Position numbers and translations under genes: made by a program. The notes beneath the pieces are model-generated. The model made no database searches, was not told the DNA's origin, and worked only from the letters and a program-made list of their open reading frames with translations. From CADEFF01 sp964569315 (GTDB lineage Bacteria > Pseudomonadota > Alphaproteobacteria > Dongiales > Dongiaceae), in NCBI GenBank assembly GCA_964569315.1, contig CAZMUZ010000106.1, positions 1 through 12,587 on the forward strand: a stretch of DNA of 12,587 nt, read 5' to 3'. This document shows positions 6,659-11,793 of this stretch, piece by piece (within the stretch, counting starts at the first letter, position 1; the number at the start of each line of letters is the position of its first letter).

Positions 6659-7759
6659 TTATGGTTGCCGAGGCCGCTGCCTGGCAAATCTTGGATCGCG
6701 CTTCAGCCGCATGACGAAGCCGATGACCTCGGCGACGGCGCGATAATGCTCCGGCGGCACCTCGGCGTCGATCTCGACGGCAGCGAACAGGCTGCGGGCG
6801 AGCGGCGGGTTCTCGACCACCGGCACCGCATGTTCCTCGGCGACCGCACGGATGCGGGCGGCGACCGCGTCGGCGCCCTTCGCGATCACCCTCGGCGCCC
6901 GCATCTTGGCGGGTTCGTATTTGAGGGCGACCGCGAAATGGGTCGGGTTGGTCACGATCACGTCCGCCTTCGGCACCGCGGCCATCATGCGGCGGCGCGC
7001 CCGCTCCATGCGGAGCTGGCGGATGCGCGCCTTGATGAAGGGATCGCCCTCGGTCTGCTTCAGCTCGTCGCGCATCTCCTGCTTCGACATGCGCAGCTTC
7101 TTGCGGTGCGCGAGATACTGATAGAGATAGTCGAGCACGGCGACGCCGGTCATGACCGAGAGCATTGCGATCATGAGCTTGAGGCTGTCGTCATGGAGCA
7201 GGGTGAGCAGTGCTGCGATATCGAGGCCCGGCAGCCGCGCCGACATGCCCGCCACCGGCCAGAGGATCCAGAGTGCCACGGCACCCACGATCCCGATCTT
7301 GCCGACCCCCTTGATGAACTCCATGATCGCGTTCATCGAGAAGAGCCGCTTGGCGCCGGCGAGCGGCGAGATCCGGTCGAGGGTCGGCTTCAGCGGCTGC
7401 GTCGTGAGCAACGGGCCGTGCTGCAGCATGCCGCCCGCGATCGCGGCCCCCATCATGATCAGCACGGGGAAGGCCGCGGCCTTGACCAGGCCCCAGAGCA
7501 GGTCGGCGAAGAGCCCGCGGAGCGCCATCGGATCGGTCGAAAGCGCCTCGGTCTGCGCCAGGAAGGGCAGCAGCAGCCGGGCGACCGCCTCGCTCGAATT
7601 AGGCGCGAAGCTGAAGAGCGCCAGCGCGATCGCCAGCATCATGAACCAGTGGTTGATCTCGCGCGATTGGGGGACGTCGCCGCGCTCGCGCGCTTCCTGC
7701 AACCTTCGTTGGGAAGGTTCTTCCGTTTTCTGGGAGTCGTCCTTGTCCTGCTCCGCCAA
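6659..7759 (-). CDS. flhB: Flagellar export apparatus switch protein FlhB
   Basis: A 366-residue FlhB, the inner-membrane export-gate protein that switches secretion from rod/hook to filament substrates. It has the charged N-terminus (KTEEPSQRRLQEARERGDVP), four hydrophobic segments between about 38 and 215, a basic linker, and the autocleavage motif NPTH at residues 271-274 within VIVTNPTHFAVALKY. The cytoplasmic domain continues to about residue 352 with the VIAKGADAVA and VPVVENPPLARSL motifs. Length matches the family. The start codon is TTG at 7757-7759: the in-frame codon at 7766-7764 is a stop, the next Met is residue 40, and the conserved N-terminus needs the TTG. GAGG about 9 bases before it overlaps the fliR stop region. 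It lies 11 bases after fliR and 28 before cckA. Confidence 0.98.
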   Translation of the reverse strand: MAEQDKDDSQKTEEPSQRRLQEARERGDVPQSREINHWFMMLAIALALFSFAPNSSEAVARLLLPFLAQTEALSTDPMALRGLFADLLWGLVKAAAFPVLIMMGAAIAGGMLQHGPLLTTQPLKPTLDRISPLAGAKRLFSMNAIMEFIKGVGKIGIVGAVALWILWPVAGMSARLPGLDIAALLTLLHDDSLKLMIAMLSVMTGVAVLDYLYQYLAHRKKLRMSKQEMRDELKQTEGDPFIKARIRQLRMERARRRMMAAVPKADVIVTNPTHFAVALKYEPAKMRAPRVIAKGADAVAARIRAVAEEHAVPVVENPPLARSLFAAVEIDAEVPPEHYRAVAEVIGFVMRLKRDPRFARQRPRQP

Positions 7760-7770
7760 GGGGATCTACC

Positions 7771-8526
7771 TCAGCGCAGCACGGGGAGCGCGCCGGCGAA
7801 GCGCTCCAGGAACCAGCCCATGGCAACCGCGAGCCCGACCATGAGCAGCACGAAGCCCAGCAGGATCTGGATCGGCAGGGCGATGAAGAAGACCTGGAGC
7901 TGCGGCATGAGCCGCGCCAGGAGGCCGAGCGCCAGCGAGAACAGCAGCCCCAGCAGGATGAACGGGGCCGAGAGCTCGACCGCAAGCTGGAACGCGTCGG
8001 CGACGGTGTCGAGGATCATGCTCGCCATGTCGGTGATCATGGGCGGGCGCCCCGCCGGGAACAGCGTGTAGCTGTCCACGATCGCGCGGATCATCGGCAG
8101 ATGGAGGTTGCTCGCGAAGATCAGCACCACGCCGAGCGCCATCATGAAATTGCCGATGAGCGAGGCCTGCTGCGCGGTCGCGGGGTTGGTGTCGAGCGCG
8201 CTCGCGAAGCCCATCTGAAGCGCCACGATCATGCCGGCCGCTTCGAGCGCCAGCAGCAGGATGCGGGCGATCATGCCGATGAAGAGCCCGACGACGGTCT
8301 CGCCCGCGAGCAGGAGGCCGAGCGCCCAGGCGGTGACCGGCTGCGGCGGCAGCAGCGGCGCCACCACCGGCGTCAGGGCCAGGGTCAGCGCGAGCCCGAG
8401 CCCGAGGCGGAGCCGCGGCGAGACATAGGCCTCGCCCACGCCCGGCAGCAGGATCAGCGCGCTGCCGACGCGGGCGAAGACCAGGAAGAAGGCAAAGACG
8501 TTCTGCGCGAGGAGATCGGCCAGCAT
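7771..8526 (-). CDS. fliR: Flagellar biosynthetic protein FliR
   Basis: A 251-residue polytopic inner-membrane protein with about six hydrophobic segments and short loops. Together with FliP and FliQ it forms the helical export gate of the flagellar type III secretion system. Recognisable family features are the N-terminal FFLVFARVGSALILLPGVG, the SPRLRLGLGLALTLALTP segment, the GFASALDTNPATAQQASLIGNF stretch split around residues 125-146, and the C-terminal GWFLERFAGALPVL. Length is normal. ATG start at 8526, only 7 bases after the fliQ stop; flhB follows after 11 bases. The fliQ-fliR-flhB order is the standard one, so translation is probably coupled through the operon. Confidence 0.97.
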   Translation of the reverse strand: MLADLLAQNVFAFFLVFARVGSALILLPGVGEAYVSPRLRLGLGLALTLALTPVVAPLLPPQPVTAWALGLLLAGETVVGLFIGMIARILLLALEAAGMIVALQMGFASALDTNPATAQQASLIGNFMMALGVVLIFASNLHLPMIRAIVDSYTLFPAGRPPMITDMASMILDTVADAFQLAVELSAPFILLGLLFSLALGLLARLMPQLQVFFIALPIQILLGFVLLMVGLAVAMGWFLERFAGALPVLR

Positions 8527-8533
8527 GGCGCCC

Positions 8534-8800
8534 TTATCCGCCGCTGGCGATGCGGTCCATCAGCGCCCGGGTGAAATCCCCGAGCGTGCTCAGCATGAAA
8601 GGAAGGAAGAGGAAGAGCGACACCAGGATGGTCAGGATCTTCGGCACGAAGGAGAGCGTCATCTCCTGCATCTGGGTCAAGGCCTGCAGGAGCGAGATGG
8701 CGAGGCCGGCGATCAGCGCCAGCACCAGCACGGGCGCGCCGAGCTTCAAGGTCACCAGCAGCGCTTCGCGCGCGATGTCGAGGAGCGCGGCGTCGTTCAC
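8534..8800 (-). CDS. fliQ: Flagellar biosynthetic protein FliQ
   Basis: An 88-residue protein with two transmembrane helices (about 15-38 and 48-72), the usual FliQ size and topology. It is the four-copy component of the FliPQR export gate. The family core AISLLQALTQMQEMTLSFVP is present around residues 34-53, followed by LPFMLSTLGDFTRALMDRI at the C-terminus. The start codon is GTG at 8798-8800, giving the conserved N-terminus MNDAALLDIAREALLVTLKL; no ATG is available. The ribosome-binding site is weak. Unlike the other genes of the operon it is separated from the gene before it (fliE) by 276 bases, and it is followed by fliR after 7 bases. Confidence 0.97.
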   Translation of the reverse strand: MNDAALLDIAREALLVTLKLGAPVLVLALIAGLAISLLQALTQMQEMTLSFVPKILTILVSLFLFLPFMLSTLGDFTRALMDRIASGG

Positions 8801-9076
8801 GGCTGGACCCGGCGCCGCAGGCTGGCGAGCGCGAGATGCCGGGCCGAGGGCCGCGCGGCAATGCCGGCCGCTAGCGAATTCGCCTCGCGCGCGAGGCCGC
8901 GCTTCGGCGCGGTCGCGAGCGGAGGCAGGAAACCCTGCCGCTTTCTCGGTGGTCGGGAACGCCGCAAGCCGCGGCGCGGATCGGAACGCAAGATCGAACC
9001 CCCACGGTTCGTCGGGCCCCTGTGGAAGGGCGCGTCCGGAGCCCGCGGGCGGACGCGCGCCTCGGCGGCGAAGCGC
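8801..9076 (-). other. Highly structured spacer between fliE and fliQ
   Basis: This 276-base gap sits inside an otherwise tight operon (other gaps are 7-28 bases). It holds five inverted repeats: a 14-base palindrome (8883-8896), a 6-base stem with a 4-base loop (8897-8912), a 6-base stem with a 4-base loop (8924-8939), a 6-base stem with a 5-base loop (8995-9011), and a perfect 9-base stem with an 11-base loop (9030-9058) that starts 18 bases after the fliE stop. None is followed by a T-run, so they do not look like intrinsic terminators. A 64-codon Arg-rich frame (8991 to 8797) crosses it and overlaps the fliQ GTG by 3 bases, but has no recognisable protein features. mRNA processing or differential stability of rod and gate messages is a possibility. 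Confidence 0.6.
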
Positions 9077-9391
9077 CTACATCGGCATCCGCATGATGTC
9101 CTGATAGGCCTGGATGACGCGGTCGCGGATGGCGACGACGGTCTGCAAGGTGGCCTCGGCCTGGCTGACCGCGCTCACGATGTCGGAGAGATCGCTCTGG
9201 CCGGCGAGCGCGTTGACGCTCGTCTGCTCGCCCGAGCGCAGCGTGTCGACCGCTTGCGTGCCGGCCTGCTTCAGGAAATCCGAGAAGCTCGTGCCTTCGG
9301 CCGGGCGCGGCTCGGCGCCGGCGGGCTTGCCGGTGAGCTGTTGCGCGGCCTGCTCGTAGATCTTGGCGGCGGAGGCGAAGTCGGTGCGCAT
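9077..9391 (-). CDS. fliE: Flagellar hook-basal body protein FliE
   Basis: A 104-residue FliE, the small adaptor that links the MS ring and export gate to the proximal rod and is an early export substrate. The conserved C-terminal half is clear: SFSDFLKQAGTQAVDTL (about 37-53), then DLSDIVSAVSQAEATLQTVV and the signature ending RDRVIQAYQDIMRMPM. The N-terminal half is variable, as usual. ATG at 9391 with AAGGAG 7 bases upstream, a site that overlaps the flgC stop region, suggesting coupled translation. It lies 11 bases after flgC. An unusually long, hairpin-rich spacer follows before fliQ. Confidence 0.96.
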   Translation of the reverse strand: MRTDFASAAKIYEQAAQQLTGKPAGAEPRPAEGTSFSDFLKQAGTQAVDTLRSGEQTSVNALAGQSDLSDIVSAVSQAEATLQTVVAIRDRVIQAYQDIMRMPM

Positions 9392-9402
9392 GAGAAGGCT
9401 CC

Positions 9403-9810
9403 TTAACGCAGCAGGTCGAGGGCGCGCTGCAACATGCTGCGCGAGGCCTCGATGACCTTGAGGTTGGCGTTGTAGCTACGCTCCGCCTCCCGCATGTCGG
9501 CGATCTCGATCAGCGTCTTGACGTTGGGCATCTTGACGTAGCCCTTCTCGTCGGCCGCCGGGTTGTTCGGATCGTGACGCATTTCGAAGGGGCTTTGATC
9601 CAGCACCGGCTTGTTGGCCTGCACCAGCTCGAGCCCCAGCGCGCGGTCGAGCACGGCGCGGAAGGTGCTGATCTTCCGACGATAGGGATCGCCGCCGGGC
9701 GTGTCGGCGGTGGAATTGGCGTTGGCGATGTTCTCGGCGATCGTGCGCAGACGGGTCGCCTGCGCCTTCATGCCGGCGGCGGAGATCTTGAGCGAGTCCA
9801 TGAAATCCAT
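9403..9810 (-). CDS. flgC: Flagellar basal-body rod protein FlgC
   Basis: A 135-residue proximal rod protein, secreted by the flagellar export apparatus and polymerised in the periplasm. The N-terminal helix carries the rod/hook motif RLRTIAENIANANST (about 20-34), followed by DTPGGDPYRRK typical of FlgC. The C-terminal coiled segment EAERSYNANLKVIEASRSML (about 109-128) is the matching rod-family ending. Length is normal. ATG at 9810 with GGAGG 9 bases upstream. It lies 17 bases after flgB and 11 before fliE, giving the standard flgB-flgC-fliE order. No signal peptide, as expected for a type III exported protein. Confidence 0.98.
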   Translation of the reverse strand: MDFMDSLKISAAGMKAQATRLRTIAENIANANSTADTPGGDPYRRKISTFRAVLDRALGLELVQANKPVLDQSPFEMRHDPNNPAADEKGYVKMPNVKTLIEIADMREAERSYNANLKVIEASRSMLQRALDLLR

Positions 9811-9827
9811 CGGTCCCGTCCTCCGCC

Positions 9828-10247
9828 TCAGGCGCCGCCGCGGCCGATGGCGAGCTTCAGCATGTCCATGTATTTGCGGTAGAGGCTGGTCGCCATCTGG
9901 TAGTCGGCCTGCGTCTCCGCGACCTTCATCATCTGCTCCTCGAGCACGACCGCATTGCCGCTGGGCGTCGTCTCGTCGGGGTTGCGGCTATGCACCACCG
10001 CGACCGCGGCCGCGCCGCCGAGCGGCCTCGCACCGGCGAGATGCATCGGGCTGGTCGCCACCGGCATCAGCGTGCCGCCGCCGCCCAACCCCAGCGCCCG
10101 CTCCGCCTCGAACGGCGTCACGTCGGAGGGCCGGAACTTGGGGGTATCGGCATTGGCGATGTTGTCCGCCAGGACCTGCTGGCGGCGGTCCAGCCAGGCC
10201 ATCCGGTCCATGGCGAGCGCGAAAAGCGGTATCCGGCCGAGATCCAT
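9828..10247 (-). CDS. flgB: Flagellar basal-body rod protein FlgB
   Basis: A 139-residue proximal rod protein and first gene of the leftward flagellar operon. It has the N-terminal rod motif RRQQVLADNIANADTPKFRP (residues 21-40), a middle region with a Gly-rich GLGGGGTL stretch, and the C-terminal rod helix EEQMMKVAETQADYQMATSL continuing to YRKYMDMLKLAIG. Length is normal. ATG at 10247 with GGAG 5 bases upstream in the leader. The leader contains a terminator-like hairpin (10278-10301) and, further up, a CtrA-like box (10319-10334), so the gene may be under CtrA control and attenuation; both are inferred. The second Met (residue 13) is a less likely start, since it would lose the N-terminal helix. 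Confidence 0.97.
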   Translation of the reverse strand: MDLGRIPLFALAMDRMAWLDRRQQVLADNIANADTPKFRPSDVTPFEAERALGLGGGGTLMPVATSPMHLAGARPLGGAAAVAVVHSRNPDETTPSGNAVVLEEQMMKVAETQADYQMATSLYRKYMDMLKLAIGRGGA

Positions 10248-10277
10248 GCAGCTCCGACGGCCCCCGGATGCGACCTG

Positions 10278-10301
10278 AAAAAGCCGGGCGGCAGGCCCGG
10301 C
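10278..10301 (-). terminator. Intrinsic-terminator-like hairpin in the flgB leader
   Basis: Read leftward, GCCGGGC and GCCCGGC form a perfect 7-base-pair stem around a 5-base loop and are followed immediately by five T residues (10282 down to 10278). This is the strongest terminator shape in the window. It sits 30 bases before the flgB start codon, between the divergent promoter region and the gene, rather than after a gene. It could be an attenuator in the flgB leader or a block to antisense transcription from the csrA side. If transcription starts below 10283 it would not be transcribed whole. Confidence 0.6.
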
Positions 10302-10316
10302 AAGAATGGCCCGGTA

Positions 10317-10345
10317 TTGTTAACGTGCGGTAAATTCGATAGATT
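10317..10345 (+). promoter_or_regulatory. Candidate csrA promoter with overlapping CtrA-like box
   Basis: TTGTTA (10317-10322) and TAGATT (10340-10345) are separated by 17 bases and each match 4 of 6 bases of the sigma-70 -35 and -10 consensus, facing csrA. Over them, on the minus strand, lies TTTA-N7-TTAAC (10334 to 10319), one mismatch from the alphaproteobacterial CtrA consensus TTAA-N7-TTAAC. CtrA boxes typically overlap the -35 region. The site is in the only promoter region shared by the two divergent flagellar operons, so it could act on csrA, on flgB, or on both. Confidence 0.5.
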
Positions 10346-10411
10346 CCGCGGGTCACCGACGGATTCGGCGGGCTCCCCCGGCGAAGCGACCCCAGGAAGG
10401 GAAAAGCGCCA

Positions 10412-10633
10412 ATGCTCTATCTGACGCGCAAGATCGGGGACTCCGTCATCATCAACGACAATATCGAAGTCACCGTCGTCGAGGTGCGTGGCAAGTCGGT
10501 CAAGCTCGGCTTCGTCTTCCCGCCCGAGGCGAGCGTCCTCCGGCGCGAGGTCCATGAGCGCATCCAGGCCGAGAACCGGGCGGCCGCGGACTCCTCCGCC
10601 ATCGTCGCCGCGATCGGCGAAAAGCAGTCCTGA
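10412..10633 (+). CDS. csrA: Carbon storage regulator CsrA
   Basis: A 73-residue CsrA/RsmA-type RNA-binding protein. As a dimer it binds GGA-containing leaders and changes translation or stability of mRNAs. The N-terminal strand MLYLTRKIGDSVIINDNIEV (residues 1-20) keeps Leu4, and the later SVLRREVHERI keeps the RNA-contacting Arg of the VHREEI motif (Arg44 of E. coli CsrA), although the preceding His is Leu here. The C-terminal tail is Ala-rich and somewhat long. ATG at 10412 with AGGAAGGG upstream. It is divergent from flgB and heads the rightward flagellar set; fhlB starts 120 bases downstream. CsrA beside flagellar genes fits its known role in flagellar gene expression in other bacteria (for example with FliW in Bacillus), but no FliW is encoded in this window. 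Confidence 0.95.
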   Translation: MLYLTRKIGDSVIINDNIEVTVVEVRGKSVKLGFVFPPEASVLRREVHERIQAENRAAADSSAIVAAIGEKQS

Positions 10634-10665
10634 AGGCCGCTTGGCGAGCCGTTCAGCCTCCGCTC

Positions 10666-10681
10666 TTCACGTCAAATTAAC
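10666..10681 (+). promoter_or_regulatory. Second CtrA-like box, upstream of fhlB
   Basis: TTCA (10666-10669), seven bases, then TTAAC (10677-10681) matches TTAA-N7-TTAAC with one mismatch, oriented toward fhlB. It lies in the 120-base gap between csrA and fhlB, 72 bases before the fhlB start codon. No good -10 hexamer is visible at the expected distance. It may mark a separate start point for the fhlB-fliP genes. Confidence 0.42.
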
Positions 10682-10753
10682 GCTGTTTCGCGGACACTCG
10701 GGCCCGGCCGCTCGCGGGTCTCCCCGAGCCCCATCCTCGAGGCGCGTGCGCAG

Positions 10754-11089
10754 TTGTCCGAAGCGTCTGGCGACAAGCGGCCGGTTGCGGCCGCCCTCTC
10801 CTACGACCCGAAGCGGGCGTCCACGCCGCGCGTCACCGCCGCGGGCCGCGGACCGGTCGCCGAGCAGATCCTGGCGCTCGCCAGGGCCAACAAGATTCCC
10901 GTCCATGTCGATGCCGATCTCGCGAAGCTGCTGGCGAAGATCGAGATCGATTGCGAGATCCCCGTCGAGGCGCTCGTCGCCGTCGCCGAGATCCTGGCCT
11001 ATGTCTATCGCGCCAACGGCAAGATGCCGGCGGCGACATCGTCCCGCGGTCCGCTGGGACCCGCCGCAGAAGGAGCCGCCCGCCCATGA
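10754..11089 (+). CDS. FlhB C-terminal-domain paralogue (FhlB/FlhX type)
   Basis: A 111-residue cytoplasmic protein that corresponds to the part of FlhB after its autocleavage site. It starts with RPVAAALSYDP, then PRVTAAGRGPVAEQILALA, then IPVHVDADLAKLL, then EIPVEALVAVAEILAYVYR. These align segment by segment with FlhB of this window after NPTH (residues about 275-352). The NPTH motif and all membrane segments are absent. In Helicobacter pylori a similar stand-alone protein (FlhX, HP1575) can substitute for the FlhB C-terminal fragment, so a role in export or substrate switching is likely. The start is TTG at 10754; a GAGG lies 11 bases upstream, and no in-frame ATG fits. The stop overlaps the next gene as ATGA, indicating translational coupling. 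Confidence 0.82.
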   Translation: MSEASGDKRPVAAALSYDPKRASTPRVTAAGRGPVAEQILALARANKIPVHVDADLAKLLAKIEIDCEIPVEALVAVAEILAYVYRANGKMPAATSSRGPLGPAAEGAARP

Positions 11090-11421
11090 GCGATGCGGAA
11101 ACGCCGCAACAGGCGCTCGCCAACATCACCGCCTTCGCCGAGACGGCGCGCAAGCTTTTGCAGGAAGGCAAGGCCGTCGAGCTCGCCCCGCTCGAGGAAC
11201 GGGTCGACCGGTTCTGCCGGATGCTGGGCGCGGTCCCGACCGCCGAGCGCGAGGCCCTGCGGCCCACCTTCCTCGGCCTGATCGACGAGATAAGCCGGCT
11301 CGAGCGCGATCTGCGCGAGGGCCACGCCTCGACGATGCAGCAGATCAACCAGCTCAACCAGGGCCGCCGCGCGGCGGATGCCTACGGCAACGCGCCCGGC
11401 GCCGGCCGGCGCGACCGCTGA
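11086..11421 (+). CDS. Small helical protein, possible FlgN/FliT-like flagellar chaperone
   Basis: A 111-residue, largely helical, charged protein without membrane segments or a signal peptide. Its second half, LIDEISRLERDLREG then QQINQLNQGRRAADAYG, has the look of a FlgN- or FliT-type export chaperone: a coiled region, an Asn-Gln-rich turn and a closing Tyr-Gly. Similarity is by pattern only and no family signature is decisive. The ATG at 11086 overlaps the fhlB stop by 4 bases (ATGA) and has AAGGAG 10 bases upstream, so this start is much better than the in-frame upstream Met at 10951, which would lie inside fhlB. Placement between fhlB and fliO supports a flagellar export role. Confidence 0.8.
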   Translation: MSDAETPQQALANITAFAETARKLLQEGKAVELAPLEERVDRFCRMLGAVPTAEREALRPTFLGLIDEISRLERDLREGHASTMQQINQLNQGRRAADAYGNAPGAGRRDR

Positions 11422-11434
11422 GCGGACCCGCATC

Positions 11435-11791
11435 TTGGATCTCTCCCTCTATCTTCGCTTCATCCTGGCGCTGGCCGCCGTGCTGGCGCTCATTGCGGGC
11501 GCCGCGTGGCTCGTCCGCCGCTTCGGCCTGTTCGGCGTCAGCCCGGGCCGCCGCCCCGACCAGCGGCGTCTGGCGATCAACGCCGTGCAGCCGCTCGACG
11601 CGCGCCGCCGGCTCGTGCTGGTGCGGCGCGACGGGGTCGAGCATCTCCTGCTGATCGGCGGCGCCAACGACCTCCTCATCGAGAGCGGCATAGCGGCGCC
11701 GAAGCCGGCCGCGAGCCTGCCGCCCGCCAGCCTGCCGGCAACCGATCCCGGCGCCCGCAACCCGGCGCCGCCCGCGAGCAACCAGCCGTGA
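11435..11791 (+). CDS. fliO: Flagellar biosynthetic protein FliO
   Basis: A 118-residue FliO-type protein, which assists assembly of the FliP ring in the inner membrane. It has one N-terminal transmembrane helix (about 4-26, in MDLSLYLRFILALAAVLALI), a basic patch RRFG, and a small cytoplasmic domain with RRLAINAVQPLDARRRLVLV and VEHLLLIGG, the usual FliO core, then a Pro/Ala-rich tail. I chose TTG at 11435 because family members begin directly at the MDLSLYLRF-like helix. The ATG at 11378 is in frame but would add 19 residues and overlap the previous gene by 44 bases. The gene lies 13 bases after the FlgN-like gene. Its stop (TGA at 11789-11791) overlaps a GTG that could start fliP. Confidence 0.88.
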   Translation: MDLSLYLRFILALAAVLALIAGAAWLVRRFGLFGVSPGRRPDQRRLAINAVQPLDARRRLVLVRRDGVEHLLLIGGANDLLIESGIAAPKPAASLPPASLPATDPGARNPAPPASNQP

Positions 11792-11793
11792 AC

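Noticed and set aside
6631..6687. Longer cckA N-terminus starting at 6687 or 6648
   Set aside because: These starts lack ribosome-binding sites and the longer one overlaps flhB by 29 bases, whereas 6630 has GAGGGG at a suitable distance.
4504..6714. 736-codon open frame on the plus strand, antisense to cckA
   Set aside because: cckA has an intact domain series with all catalytic residues. The antisense frame is an Arg/His/Asp/Glu-rich by-product of high third-position GC and shows no recognisable domain.
6437..8071. 544-codon plus-strand frame across the cckA start, flhB and fliR
   Set aside because: It is antisense to well-recognised flagellar genes and its composition is typical of antisense frames in GC-rich DNA.
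8797..8991. 64-codon frame between fliE and fliQ overlapping the fliQ start
   Set aside because: The overlap looks like translational coupling, but the peptide is Arg-rich, has no domain or signal and no ribosome-binding site, and lies over several hairpins.
10307..10322. Possible sigma-54 promoter (TGGCCC then TTGTT)
   Set aside because: Spacing between the -24 and -12 parts is one base short and the -12 GC is absent.
10488..11654. 388-codon plus-strand frame crossing csrA, fhlB, the FlgN-like gene and fliO
   Set aside because: It is Arg/Ser/Pro-rich shadow sequence and conflicts with four recognisable genes in other frames.
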